A stretch of 64,000 nt of DNA from UBA7672 sp041166025 (GCA_041166025.1 JBEAMJ010000076.1:1-64000); one strand, 5' to 3'. Positions 10,017-18,406 are shown, numbered from the stretch's first letter. Numbers and translations are program-made. Notes: a model not told the origin generated them from the letters alone.

Positions 10017-10697
10017 ATGGCTAAGGCGGTGACGAAAAGGAAGCGGAAGCTCGCGACGGGCTTCACGCCTGAGATGGCAGGTGAGCTTTTCCGGCGCCTG
10101 GCCGAGCATCGTCCCGATCCCAGGACCGAGCTGGTCTACAAGGATCCCTATACGTTGGTGGTCGCCGTCGCCCTGTCGGCGCAGGCGACAGATGTCTCCG
10201 TGAACAAGGCGACACGAGACCTGTTCAAGGCGGCGGATACGCCGGCCAAGATGGTGAAGCTGGGCGAAGAGGGCGTCGCCGGCTACATCAGGACGATCGG
10301 ACTCTGGCGCAACAAGGCGAAGAATGTGATCGCCTTGTCCAAGATCATCCTTGACCAGCATGGGGGCAAGACGCCGCGCACGCGGGCCGAGCTGGAAGCG
10401 CTGCCGGGGGTGGGCCACAAAACGGCGAGCGTCGTGCTGAACGAGGCTTATGGAGAGGCCACGATCGCAGTGGACACGCATGTCTTCCGCGTCGCGAACC
10501 GTACGGGGCTGGCGCCGGAGACGACACCGGAAAAGGTCGAGAAGCGCCTGCTTGAGGTGACGCCCGAGCGCTACAAGCGCGGGGCGCATCACTGGCTGAT
10601 CCTGCATGGGCGCTACACATGCCTCGCACGAAAGCCCGGCTGCCCGCAGTGCGTTATCCGCGATCTTTGCCAGTATGAGGCGAAGACCGGCGAATAG
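10017..10697 (+). CDS. nth: Endonuclease III
   Basis: 226 residues, starting at ATG 10017 after AGGGGC. It is a base-excision-repair DNA glycosylase/AP lyase for oxidised pyrimidines. The helix-hairpin-helix LPGVGHKTASVV with catalytic Lys is followed by the Asp in IAVDTHVFRVANR. The 4Fe-4S cluster loop has four Cys (CLARKPGCPQCVIRDLC) at the C-terminus. Its TAG stop directly abuts the stop of the convergent downstream gene. Confidence 0.97.
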   Translation: MAKAVTKRKRKLATGFTPEMAGELFRRLAEHRPDPRTELVYKDPYTLVVAVALSAQATDVSVNKATRDLFKAADTPAKMVKLGEEGVAGYIRTIGLWRNKAKNVIALSKIILDQHGGKTPRTRAELEALPGVGHKTASVVLNEAYGEATIAVDTHVFRVANRTGLAPETTPEKVEKRLLEVTPERYKRGAHHWLILHGRYTCLARKPGCPQCVIRDLCQYEAKTGE

Positions 10698-11117
10698 CTA
10701 TTTCTGAGCATACGGGTAGCAGCGTATCCGCGGCAGCGGGATGCGGACATGGCGGGCCAGCGCCTCGATGGCGTCGGCGTGGTCGGGGTAAGGATCGGCA
10801 TTGTCAGGGCCGACAATGATGATTGTGAAATCGCCTGAGGGCCCCGGCCCTGGCGGCAGCATGGCGGTGGCGAGGCCCGAGCCATCGTCGGCGCGGAGGG
10901 TCATGAACACCGGCATCGTGCAGGCAAGATGCCCCTTGAGACCGATATCGCGCTCAAGCCCCTGCCCCGGCACGTAGGAACGGCGGGCCCGCTGCTGAGC
11001 CGACAGGAAATGCTTCTCGACGGCGTGGCGCATCAGGCGCGATTCGGCTGTGGCCTCTGCTTCAGTCTCGATACGAAACCAGGTGCGCCCTTTGGGGGCG
11101 TCGCAGACAAACTGCAT
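10698..11117 (-). CDS. Hypothetical protein
   Basis: 139 residues, soluble, no signal peptide. The N-terminal part begins MQFVCDAPKGRTWFRIETEAEATAES, and a later hydrophobic strand reads DFTIIIVGPDNADPYPDHADAIEALARH. The amino-acid mix and third-position GC support a real gene. Its stop codon immediately follows that of nth (TAG-CTA with no gap). The next gene on the same strand, an ATP-grasp protein, lies about 100 bases upstream. I do not recognise the family. Confidence 0.7.
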   Translation of the reverse strand: MQFVCDAPKGRTWFRIETEAEATAESRLMRHAVEKHFLSAQQRARRSYVPGQGLERDIGLKGHLACTMPVFMTLRADDGSGLATAMLPPGPGPSGDFTIIIVGPDNADPYPDHADAIEALARHVRIPLPRIRCYPYAQK

Positions 11118-11219
11118 GTGTCGACCTCTCCCGCGCAGAAGGTAGGCAGGCCAGGGATAATGCGAAAGGGGAAAGGTGCAGATCTGCGGGCCTCTTCCCG
11201 GGCGCTGACCTCGCGAGCC

Positions 11220-12107
11220 TCAGCGCAGGCGCCGCGCGAGTGCGTCGCCGAGCAGGGCGCCAATCCTCGGGCCGTCCTTTGGATAGAAATAGGGTTCGAT
11301 GACTTCGAGCTCCATCAGGAGAAGTTCGCCGCCCTCGCCGCGCACCATGTCGACGCGCGCATAGAGCGGCACGAGGTCGAGTGCGGAGAGAACCTGCTCT
11401 GCGGCGGCGCGATCCTGCGGGGCAGGATCGGTCGCCTGCGAGCTGCCGCCATAGGCCTCCTGGATGCGATAGTCGCCCGACTTCGCCCGCTTGACGAGGG
11501 CGTGGCTGAATTCGCCATCGATGAAGAGGAATGAGTATTCGCCCTCGGTTGCGATGGACGCAATGAAGGGCTGGATCATGCCGGGGCGGTCCATCACCGG
11601 GCCCTCCACGGGGAGATTGGCGCGCGTGTAGCGGACCTGCGCGCGGGCGCCGCCGCCGACCTGGCGCTTGAGAACAACGTCCCCGACGCCGAATGCCGAC
11701 ATCGCGTGGAGGATATCGCCGGCAGCGGGCGTCTCGGGCCACAGCGTCGGGATGACGGGCACGCCACGCGCCTCGAATTCCCTGAGATAGGTCTTGCGGA
11801 TGTTCCAGCGCACCATCGCAGGATCGTTGAAAACGGGCACGCCGATCGATGCGATGCGGTCCAGCGCGGCGAGGAAGTCCTCGTGCCGATCCTGATAGTC
11901 CCAGGCGCAGTTGACCAGGACCGCGGCAAAGCGCGTCCAGTCGATCGGGTCGATCCAGCGCACAGGCGTGAGCGTGAGACCATGAGGTGAAAGACCCTGC
12001 CGGAGGATGTCGAGCTGGAGATCGAACAGGTGCGCATCGGCGCGGCGGTCGGGCGCGTCGGAGACGAGGTTGGCCGCCGTGAGCAGCGCAATTTCAGGCA
12101 TGGGCAC
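11220..12107 (-). CDS. ATP-grasp family ligase
   Basis: 295 residues. Visible ATP-grasp features are the lysine strand VVLKRQVGGGARAQV, the peptide-like EGEYSFLFIDGEFSHALVKRAK, and the metal-binding end LLLMELEVIEPYFY. This is the architecture of RimK/glutathione-synthetase-like enzymes, which couple a carboxylate to an amine or thiol through an acyl phosphate. The substrate is not evident, and no partner such as a peptide precursor lies beside it. GTG 12107 is preferred because AGGA sits 5 bases upstream; ATG 12101 is the alternative. Divergent from the PfkB-family gene. Confidence 0.8.
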   Translation of the reverse strand: MPMPEIALLTAANLVSDAPDRRADAHLFDLQLDILRQGLSPHGLTLTPVRWIDPIDWTRFAAVLVNCAWDYQDRHEDFLAALDRIASIGVPVFNDPAMVRWNIRKTYLREFEARGVPVIPTLWPETPAAGDILHAMSAFGVGDVVLKRQVGGGARAQVRYTRANLPVEGPVMDRPGMIQPFIASIATEGEYSFLFIDGEFSHALVKRAKSGDYRIQEAYGGSSQATDPAPQDRAAAEQVLSALDLVPLYARVDMVRGEGGELLLMELEVIEPYFYPKDGPRIGALLGDALARRLR

Positions 12108-12211
12108 GTGCTTCCTGTGGTCTCACTTGCGCGGGGCGCCGGCACGGTCTTTATGTCCGGCCAGCCGCGCTTTCCATCGGGGATTTCGCCGCGGCGCGGG
12201 GAAGAATTCTC

Positions 12212-13207
12212 ATGCCGCTGAAGTATGACGTCGTCGCGCTCGGCAACGCAATCATGGACGTCATCGCGCAGGTCGATGACGACTTTCTGGTGCGGCACGA
12301 CATCCCGAAGGCACGCACCAATCTGATCTCGCCGGAACGCTGCGACTATCTTTACAACGCCCTGCCCGCGAGCCGCGTGGAAACTTCGGGCGGATCGGCC
12401 GGCAACACCGTCGCGGGGTTGAAGAGCCTGGGGGCGCGCGCGGCGTTCATGGGCAAGGTGGGCGAGGACCAGATCGGGCGCGACTATGTCGCCGACATGC
12501 GGCGGATCGGGGCGGACTTCTTCGGCTCGCCCCTCATCGGCGGGGCATCGACGGCGCGCTCGATGATCGCGGTGACGCCGGATGGCGAGCGCTCGATGAA
12601 CACCTATCTTGGCGCCTCGACGGAATTCGCGGCGAACGATGTCGACAAGGATGCAGTGGCTTCCGGCGCGTGGCTCTATCTGGAGGGCTATCTGTTCGAC
12701 AAGCCGGCGGCCAAGACGGCGTTCGTGCATGCCTCCGAGATCGCGCAGGCGGCGGGGCGGAAGGTCGCGATCACGATGTCGGACGTGTTCTGCGTCGACC
12801 GGCATCGCGACAGTTTCGTGCACCTTATCCGCACGCACTGCGACCTCGTGTTCGCCAATGAGGCGGAGCTGCTTGCGATCTACGAAACGACGGATTTCGA
12901 CAAGGCCGTGAGCCAGATCCGCAAGGACAGCCAGATCGCTGCGATCACCCGCTCATCCAAGGGATCGGTGATCGTGTCGGGGGCCGACACCTGGGAGGCG
13001 CCCGTGGCGCCGGCCCATGTCGTGGATGCAACCGGCGCAGGCGACCAGTACGCCGCCGGCGTGCTCTATGGCGTGACGCACGGACTGTCGCTGCCTGAGG
13101 CAGCGGCGCTGGGGAACCTGTGTGCGGGCGAAGTAATCTCGCACATCGGCCCGCGGCCGGAGTTGAACCTGCGCGATCTTGCGGTGAAGGCGGGATTGAA
13201 GATCTGA
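12212..13207 (+). CDS. PfkB-family sugar/nucleoside kinase (adenosine kinase-like)
   Basis: 331 residues. Signature 1 is seen as SGGSAGNTVAGLKSLGARAAFMGKVG, and signature 2 as DATGAGDQYAAG with the catalytic Asp. The small-lid start is VVALGNAIMDVIAQVDDDF. The pattern AIMD..AQVDD and the overall length match proteins usually annotated as adenosine kinases in alphaproteobacteria, which phosphorylate adenosine to AMP. Ribokinase-like specificity cannot be excluded. It is transcribed alone and converges on the TPR-hydroxylase gene. Confidence 0.85.
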   Translation: MPLKYDVVALGNAIMDVIAQVDDDFLVRHDIPKARTNLISPERCDYLYNALPASRVETSGGSAGNTVAGLKSLGARAAFMGKVGEDQIGRDYVADMRRIGADFFGSPLIGGASTARSMIAVTPDGERSMNTYLGASTEFAANDVDKDAVASGAWLYLEGYLFDKPAAKTAFVHASEIAQAAGRKVAITMSDVFCVDRHRDSFVHLIRTHCDLVFANEAELLAIYETTDFDKAVSQIRKDSQIAAITRSSKGSVIVSGADTWEAPVAPAHVVDATGAGDQYAAGVLYGVTHGLSLPEAAALGNLCAGEVISHIGPRPELNLRDLAVKAGLKI

Positions 13208-13225
13208 CCGCCGTTGTCGTCGGCT

Positions 13226-14386
13226 TCAGCTGCCGTAGAACTCGCGCCGGGCGAGCATGACCTGCGTGACGAGGTCGCGCTCGCGCTCGCTGAGATAGGG
13301 ATTCCAGACGTCGAAGATCAGGATGATGCGGGCCGCGTCGGCATCGTTCCAGGCCTCGTGCTCGATCGTGTCGTCGAACACCCAGGCCTCACCCATCTTC
13401 CAGGGCCGCGTCTCGTTGCCGACGCGGAAGCGCGCCGGACCGGGGAGCACAAGCGGCAGGTGCGCAATGAGACGGACGTTGGATGAGCCGGTGTGGGCCG
13501 GAATTGTCGTGTGGGGATCGAGCCGCGAGAACATCACGGTCGGTCCGAAGCCCTGCTGGTGTGCGAGCGGAAGTTCGGCGAGCAGTTCAGCGGTTCGCGG
13601 GCAGATGGCGCAGGCGTCCTCGCGCTTTACCCCGTCCTTCCAGAGGAAGAGCGTGCTCCAGCGTTCCGAATGGTTGAGCTCGGCCCACTGATTCACGGGC
13701 GAACCAGCCGGATACTGGATGTAGGGCGCGAAACTGTTTCCGATGGACTCGAGCGCGCGCGACAACTCCTCGCGGATCATGTCCGTCGCTGCTTCGAGCT
13801 TTTCCATCCAGGGGAACATGTCGCGCGGATAGAAGGTGATCGCGGGCAGCTGCGGATAGTGGAAAAAGAGCGGCTCCTGCACGAAAGGCTTTGACCGGCC
13901 GGTCAGTATGTCGATGCTCTCGCGAAGGCGGAACGGCGCATCGGCCATCGCGGGGCCGAGCCTTGCTTCAAGGAATGTGGTGATGGCCTGGCGGTCCGCC
14001 TCCATCGCCTCGCGCGCATGCTGGACCTGGGCGCGCAGAGCCGGTGGCAAAGCATTGTCCGGCGGGGCGACCTTGAGGGCGTTACGATAGGGCTCGGCGG
14101 CGGCCTTCGGGCCCGACAGCGCCTCGATGGCGGCGGCTTTCGAGATGAGCGCGAAGAAATGATAGGGGTCGAGCTGCAATGCCTTCTCGATGGCGGCGAG
14201 AGACTGCATCTGGTCCCCGGCCATGCGCAGCGTTACGGCGCGCGCCATGTGGATTTCCGGATGCGGCGGAACGGCCGCCTCGGCCTGCGCGATGAGGGCG
14301 AGCGCAGCCCCCCGGTCGCCCTGGCGCAGGACATGGCTCGCCTGCGCCAGGAGCTGGGCGGCAGCGGACGGAAGCGGGGCGGACAT
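13226..14386 (-). CDS. Aspartyl/asparaginyl beta-hydroxylase domain protein with N-terminal TPRs
   Basis: 386 residues from ATG 14386; a GTG four codons upstream (14398) is also possible. Residues 1-110 form TPR-like helices (LAQASHVLRQGDRGAALALI; HPEIHMARAVTLRMAG; AIEKALQLDPYHFFAL). The C-terminal half is a cupin-like 2-oxoglutarate/Fe(II) hydroxylase. It has a His-containing stretch (DPHTTIPAHTGSSNVRLIAHLPL), an Arg that would bind 2-oxoglutarate, and a second His in VFDDTIEHEAWN. The family hydroxylates Asp/Asn side chains or lipid moieties such as lipid A. The partner recognised by the TPRs is unknown. Confidence 0.85.
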   Translation of the reverse strand: MSAPLPSAAAQLLAQASHVLRQGDRGAALALIAQAEAAVPPHPEIHMARAVTLRMAGDQMQSLAAIEKALQLDPYHFFALISKAAAIEALSGPKAAAEPYRNALKVAPPDNALPPALRAQVQHAREAMEADRQAITTFLEARLGPAMADAPFRLRESIDILTGRSKPFVQEPLFFHYPQLPAITFYPRDMFPWMEKLEAATDMIREELSRALESIGNSFAPYIQYPAGSPVNQWAELNHSERWSTLFLWKDGVKREDACAICPRTAELLAELPLAHQQGFGPTVMFSRLDPHTTIPAHTGSSNVRLIAHLPLVLPGPARFRVGNETRPWKMGEAWVFDDTIEHEAWNDADAARIILIFDVWNPYLSERERDLVTQVMLARREFYGS

Positions 14387-14502
14387 GTTGCGGGACACCG
14401 TGCAGATGCGCCGACTCTCTCACCCGGCCTTGCACAATCAAGCGGGATCGTGCGCTAACCCCGGGGGGCGTGACGTTGTGCCCTTGGCCTGCCGCCCGAG
14501 CC

Positions 14503-15105
14503 TTACGTCCGGGAAAGCGCATCCTCGACGAAATCCAGCCGGTCCTGGCCGAAATGCATCTCCTCCCCATCGCTTGTCTGGACGAAGAAGGTTGGCGCGC
14601 CGAAGACGCCGCGCGCCACGGCCTCCTCGGTCGTGGCCTTGAGCTTGTCCTTGTTGGCGGGGTTCTCGGCGGCGGCGAAGAAATCCTCGGCGGAGAAGCC
14701 GGCGTTCACGAGCACCTCAGCGAGCACCGCCTTGTCGCCGACATTCTTCTGGTCCTGCCAGGACGCGTTGAAGATGGCGGCGAGGTAGCTCTCGAAGTCG
14801 GGCCGGTCGACCCATTCGGAGGCTGCGCGCTGGACCATCAGGGTCATCATCGGGAAGTGCGGATTGAAGCGGAAGGGTGTGTTGAACTTTTTCGCCCAGC
14901 GCTGGAGGTCGGCCGACATCCACTTGCCCTTCGCCGGCAGCGTTCCGGGCGGCTTGTTGCCGGTGGCCTGCATCACGCCGCCGAGGAACATGGGGCGGTA
15001 GGTTACACTCGCGCCCGTCCGCTTGAGGATGTCGGGCAGGCGCCGCCAGGCGAGATAGGCTGTCGGGCTGGTGAAGTCGTAGAAGAATTCGACGGTCTTG
15101 CTCAT
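14503..15105 (-). CDS. 2-hydroxychromene-2-carboxylate isomerase-like protein (DsbA fold)
   Basis: 200 residues. The N-terminus VEFFYDFTSPTAYLAWRRL carries the Ser-Pro motif that replaces the CxxC of DsbA in kappa-class GST-like isomerases. GVFGAPTFFV is the cis-Pro loop, and HFGQDRLDFVEDAL is the usual C-terminal signature. The family uses glutathione to isomerise aromatic-degradation intermediates or detoxify electrophiles; no aromatic pathway genes are near, so a general GST-like role is as likely. It sits about 90 bases downstream of the SDR gene on the same strand. Confidence 0.9.
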   Translation of the reverse strand: MSKTVEFFYDFTSPTAYLAWRRLPDILKRTGASVTYRPMFLGGVMQATGNKPPGTLPAKGKWMSADLQRWAKKFNTPFRFNPHFPMMTLMVQRAASEWVDRPDFESYLAAIFNASWQDQKNVGDKAVLAEVLVNAGFSAEDFFAAAENPANKDKLKATTEEAVARGVFGAPTFFVQTSDGEEMHFGQDRLDFVEDALSRT

Positions 15106-15197
15106 GTGTCCCTCGTTGCTACATCAGCCGCCTTCGGCGGCGGCCCCCCTCCGTCGGCAGGGCCGACACCTCCCCCAGCTGCGCCGGTTGAAGCCGT

Positions 15198-15929
15198 TCA
15201 GGCCATCTTCTCCATCCATGGCCGCAGATCGAGTTCGTGAGTCCAGGCGTCGCGCGGCTGGGCGTGGAGCATCCAGTAGGCGTCGGCGATGTGGTCGGGA
15301 TTGAGGATGCCGTCCTGATCCTTGAGCGCGTGGCGTTGCGGGAAATTCTTCGCGATCCATTCGGTGTCGATGGCGCCGTCGATGATGGTGTGGGCAACAT
15401 GAATGCCCTGCGGGCCGAGTTCGCGCGCCATCGACTGGGCAAGCGCGCGCAGTGCGAACTTGGCGCCGGCGAAAGCCGAAAACCCCTCCCTGCCCCGGAT
15501 CGAGGCGGTGGCGCCGGTGAAGATGATCGTCCCGCGGCCGCGCGGGACCATGGCTTTTGCGGCTTCGCGTCCGGCGAGGAAGCCAGCGAAAGCGGCCATC
15601 TCCCACACTTTCCTGTAGACGCGCGATGTGGTCTCGCGGATCGGGAAGTTCACGTTTGCGCCGATGTTGAAGACGACGACTTCGAGCGGCGCGATGTCCC
15701 GCTCGATCTTCTCAAAGAGGGCAATGGTCTGGTCTTCGTCGCGGGCGTCCGTGCCGAAGCCGTGGACCTCGCCGGCATCGGCGCGAATCCTTGCGAGAAG
15801 CGGCTCGAGGCTGGCCAGTTCGCGGCGGGTGACGACGGCGGCATAACCCTCGCGGGCGAAGCGGCGGGCGATTGCGCCGCCGGTGGCGTCGCCGGCGCCG
15901 ATGACAAGGGCTGAGCGCTTTTCGGGCAT
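15198..15929 (-). CDS. Short-chain dehydrogenase/reductase with Phe at the catalytic Tyr position
   Basis: 243 residues from ATG 15929, chosen because GGAG sits 8 bases upstream (an in-frame TTG at 15935 is too close to it). The Rossmann N-terminus reads VIGAGDATGGAIARRFA, NIGAN replaces the usual NNAG, and the Ser region is FTGATASIRG. The catalytic YxxxK is FAGAKFALRAL, so the general acid/base Tyr is Phe while the Lys is kept. Some SDR subfamilies carry this change; whether it is a working oxidoreductase is uncertain. It is divergent from an HxlR regulator that probably controls it. Confidence 0.88.
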   Translation of the reverse strand: MPEKRSALVIGAGDATGGAIARRFAREGYAAVVTRRELASLEPLLARIRADAGEVHGFGTDARDEDQTIALFEKIERDIAPLEVVVFNIGANVNFPIRETTSRVYRKVWEMAAFAGFLAGREAAKAMVPRGRGTIIFTGATASIRGREGFSAFAGAKFALRALAQSMARELGPQGIHVAHTIIDGAIDTEWIAKNFPQRHALKDQDGILNPDHIADAYWMLHAQPRDAWTHELDLRPWMEKMA

Positions 15930-15969
15930 CGGCAAGACTCCGTTCAGAAACAGAACCTATACACTTCCC

Positions 15970-15981
15970 TTGCGAGCGCAA
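15970..15981. promoter_or_regulatory. Palindrome in the SDR/HxlR intergenic region, possible HxlR operator
   Basis: TTGCGAGCGCAA is a 12-base palindrome (TTGCG-AG-CGCAA) lying between the divergent starts at 15929 and 16000. HxlR regulators bind short palindromes between themselves and their target. This is position and symmetry only. Confidence 0.35.
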
Positions 15982-15999
15982 TCGGTGCAGGGTGCAAAA

Positions 16000-16365
16000 A
16001 TGGTACGGGCACGAGAGGAGCGGGCAAGCCGCTGGGACGAGCTGGCGACGGACTGGTGTCCGGTCGCGCGGGCGCTTTCGGTTATCGGCGACCGCTGGAC
16101 ACTGCTGATCGTCCGCGACTGTTTTCTTGGAAAATCAAGGTTCGAGGAATTTCAGAAAAGCCTGGGCGTCACCCGCCATGTGCTTTCGGAGCGGCTCCGG
16201 CGGCTCGTTGAGCAGGGCGTTCTGGAAAGGAACGCCTACTCGGAACGCCCCCTGCGCTTCACCTACAGCCTGACCGACAAGGGACGTGACTTCGCACCGG
16301 CGCTGGTCGGGCTGAAGGACTGGGGCAAGAAACATATGCCGGTGCGCAAGCCAGCGGCGGGGTAA
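16000..16365 (+). CDS. HxlR-family transcriptional regulator
   Basis: 121 residues from ATG 16000. It has the typical HxlR winged helix: WCPVARALSVIGDRWTLLIVRDCFLGKSRFEEFQ, then GVTRHVLSERLRRLVEQGVLERNAYSERPLRFTYSLTDKGRDF. The conserved Cys near the N-terminus (WCPV) is the one that senses electrophiles or oxidants in related proteins. Divergent from the SDR gene with a 70-base shared control region, so autoregulation and SDR control are likely. An in-frame ATG 117 bases upstream lies inside the SDR gene and is not favoured. Confidence 0.92.
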   Translation: MVRAREERASRWDELATDWCPVARALSVIGDRWTLLIVRDCFLGKSRFEEFQKSLGVTRHVLSERLRRLVEQGVLERNAYSERPLRFTYSLTDKGRDFAPALVGLKDWGKKHMPVRKPAAG

Positions 16366-16384
16366 GTGCTGATTTGGAACGCAA

Positions 16385-17488
16385 CTACGCCGTGACGCCG
16401 CCGAGACCGCCATTCAGCATGATCAGGTAGCGCTGGGCGACGATGTCCGCATAGCGCTCGTCCGCCAGCTTGGCCGGGTTGAGGCGCTGGTTGATGGCCT
16501 TTTCCTGCGCCGGTATCGACTGGATGGCGATCTGCTTCGGAATGTTGAAGGCGACAGAAACCACCTCGCGCGCCAGCGGCGAGCCGAGAATGTCGATGGC
16601 GGTCTCGAAAGTCCGCGCGACCTGCTTGAAGAGGACCGCCGAGCCGAGGCCGGGCAGCTGCTGGTCGAGCATGTCGAGCCGCTTTTCCGCGATGTAGCTG
16701 TCGCTGACGTCCTTGAGCGCGTCCGAGAAATAGGGCGTCGCGGTCCAGCCCGCAGCGATGGGCACGCCGTCGTCGGCCTGAGCGCCGGACAGGCCATCCG
16801 GACCGAGCGTGCCGGTGAGACGGCTGGTGTGAAGCTCATCCGCCGCATCGCGCCAGAGCAGATCGAGGGTGACGTCCTCGCCGTCGACCGTAATCGGCAC
16901 AGCGACGCCATCGACCTCGGCCTGCCAGCTCCCGCGCACCTGCCTGATCTCAAGCATGGCCTCGATGGTTTCACCCTCGCGGTCGAGATTGATGCGCCAG
17001 CGACCGGCAATGCCATCCATCTGGGGATAGAGGCGGTCGAGACCGTATTCGGCCAGATCGAACTTGCGGGCGAAATCGATCCAGGCGCCGTTGATCCGCG
17101 ACATCTGCACGGCGACCGATCTCGGATCGGAGGGGTCAGACAACAGGGCCCGCTTGAGGAGACCGATATTGTCGACGTCCGCCTTGAGGCCGTTTGCGGT
17201 CATCAGCACCTTCCGGGCGATGGGATCGTCAAGCACGTCGTCGATCGTTTCGGCGTTCCGGAGGACTTTCTCGTAGCGCGTGAGGTCGCGAACGACCTGG
17301 GGATCCCTGGCTACCTGGGCCAGCTGCTTGGCTTCGTTCTTCTCCGCGTTGACCAGCGCGATCTTGATGGAACCAGCATCAGCGGTTCCGGTCGCACCCG
17401 ACGCTGCGCCCTGGGTGATGAACGAGAAGTCGATTCCACCCGACGCCTGCGTCGAACGGAACAGCATGCTGATTGTGGACAGCGGCAT
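16385..17488 (-). CDS. DUF1217 (flagellar-associated) protein with an inserted domain
   Basis: 367 residues from ATG 17488 (GAG 7 bases upstream; ATG 17494 is the alternative). The N-terminal half fits DUF1217: DLTRYEKVLRNAETIDDVLDD, KVLMTANGLKADVDNIGLLK and AWIDFARKFDLAEYG. The C-terminal half has AREVVSVAFNIPKQIAIQSI and a YLIMLNGG ending. Between them, about residues 155-255, lies an extra beta-rich stretch (GRWRINLDREGETIEAMLEI to TSRLTGTLGPDGLSG) that I do not expect in the family. DUF1217 proteins usually occur in flagellar clusters of alphaproteobacteria; here the gene is alone, with a CtrA box just upstream. Confidence 0.8.
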   Translation of the reverse strand: MPLSTISMLFRSTQASGGIDFSFITQGAASGATGTADAGSIKIALVNAEKNEAKQLAQVARDPQVVRDLTRYEKVLRNAETIDDVLDDPIARKVLMTANGLKADVDNIGLLKRALLSDPSDPRSVAVQMSRINGAWIDFARKFDLAEYGLDRLYPQMDGIAGRWRINLDREGETIEAMLEIRQVRGSWQAEVDGVAVPITVDGEDVTLDLLWRDAADELHTSRLTGTLGPDGLSGAQADDGVPIAAGWTATPYFSDALKDVSDSYIAEKRLDMLDQQLPGLGSAVLFKQVARTFETAIDILGSPLAREVVSVAFNIPKQIAIQSIPAQEKAINQRLNPAKLADERYADIVAQRYLIMLNGGLGGVTA

Positions 17489-17517
17489 GACCATGCTCGC
17501 AGCCTGCCATAGTGCCG

Positions 17518-17532
17518 TTAACTGCCGCTTAA
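17518..17532 (-). promoter_or_regulatory. CtrA-type box upstream of the DUF1217 gene
   Basis: TTAACTGCCGCTTAA is an exact TTAA-N7-TTAA, the CtrA recognition pattern that governs class II flagellar genes in Caulobacter relatives. It ends about 30 bases before the start codon, where a CtrA site overlapping the -35 region would be expected. It is symmetric and so readable on both strands, but no + strand gene starts here. Confidence 0.6.
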
Positions 17533-17573
17533 CCCGCCACCTGCGGCGGCATGGAGGCCCCCAAAATCCGATG

Positions 17574-18176
17574 TCACGGGGCCGTTACACGGCGCAGCGT
17601 GAGGTTGATGCGCCCTCCCCCTGGAACGAGCGTCGAGCTGTCGGGATAGATGCGGTCGACGCCGTGATAGGCCCGCCGGGACAGTCCGCCGAGCACCACG
17701 ACATCTCCGGACGCCAGGCGCATCGATGAGGTGGGACTGTTGCGCGCAAGGCCACCCAGGCGAAACAACGCGCGCGAACCCAGCGACACCGACACGACCG
17801 GCGCATCCCGGGCGCTTTCGTCCGCGTCGATGTGAAGACCAAGGCGCGAGTCTGCCTCATACCAGTTCACCAGACAGGCCTGCGGCGGCGCAGGATAGTT
17901 CGCAACCTCGGCCCAGAGATCGAGCAGCGCCTCCGGGATGGGAGCCCACGGCCTGCCCGTGACGGGATGCACAGGCTGATAGCGATAGCCGTTGATGTCG
18001 CTCACCCAGCCCAGCGGGCCCAGATTGGTGTTGCGCACCGACAGCGGCTTGCCCGTTCGGGGCATGGCGCCGCGATAGAGCGGGTTGTCCTCCAGCAGCT
18101 GCAGCACTTCGCCGAGAAGCGCGCGCTGCTGTGCCAGGTTGAAATACTCGGGGAGAAAGCGGAAGCCTTCGATCAT
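17574..18176 (-). CDS. alkB: AlkB-family 2-oxoglutarate/Fe(II) DNA repair dioxygenase
   Basis: 200 residues. The HxD iron motif is seen in LGLHIDADES, the second His in AYHGVDRIYP, and the 2-oxoglutarate-binding Arg residues in RINLTLRRV. The substrate-lid part includes GPLGWVSDINGYRYQPVHP and QACLVNWYEADS, as in E. coli AlkB. It removes methyl adducts from DNA bases (1-methyladenine, 3-methylcytosine) by oxidative demethylation. It is a single gene; no ada or adaptive-response regulator is adjacent. Confidence 0.92.
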   Translation of the reverse strand: MIEGFRFLPEYFNLAQQRALLGEVLQLLEDNPLYRGAMPRTGKPLSVRNTNLGPLGWVSDINGYRYQPVHPVTGRPWAPIPEALLDLWAEVANYPAPPQACLVNWYEADSRLGLHIDADESARDAPVVSVSLGSRALFRLGGLARNSPTSSMRLASGDVVVLGGLSRRAYHGVDRIYPDSSTLVPGGGRINLTLRRVTAP

Positions 18177-18406
18177 CCAGCCAAGATAGGATCGCGCCGC
18201 CCGTCCGTCGCCGGGAAAGCGATGGCAATGACACCCGCAACACCCGGTCGGAGGCTCGGGTCGCCGATGCGTTCGAGACCCGGCCTGGCGGCAGATTCGC
18301 GGTTGCCCGGCGCCCCGGAGAGGGTTCGCCGCGCCGGGCGCGCCCTAGCGCATGCGCGCGTGTTGCGCGACAGTGCGCCCCAAGAGCACATGAAAGGGCG
18401 TGGCCG

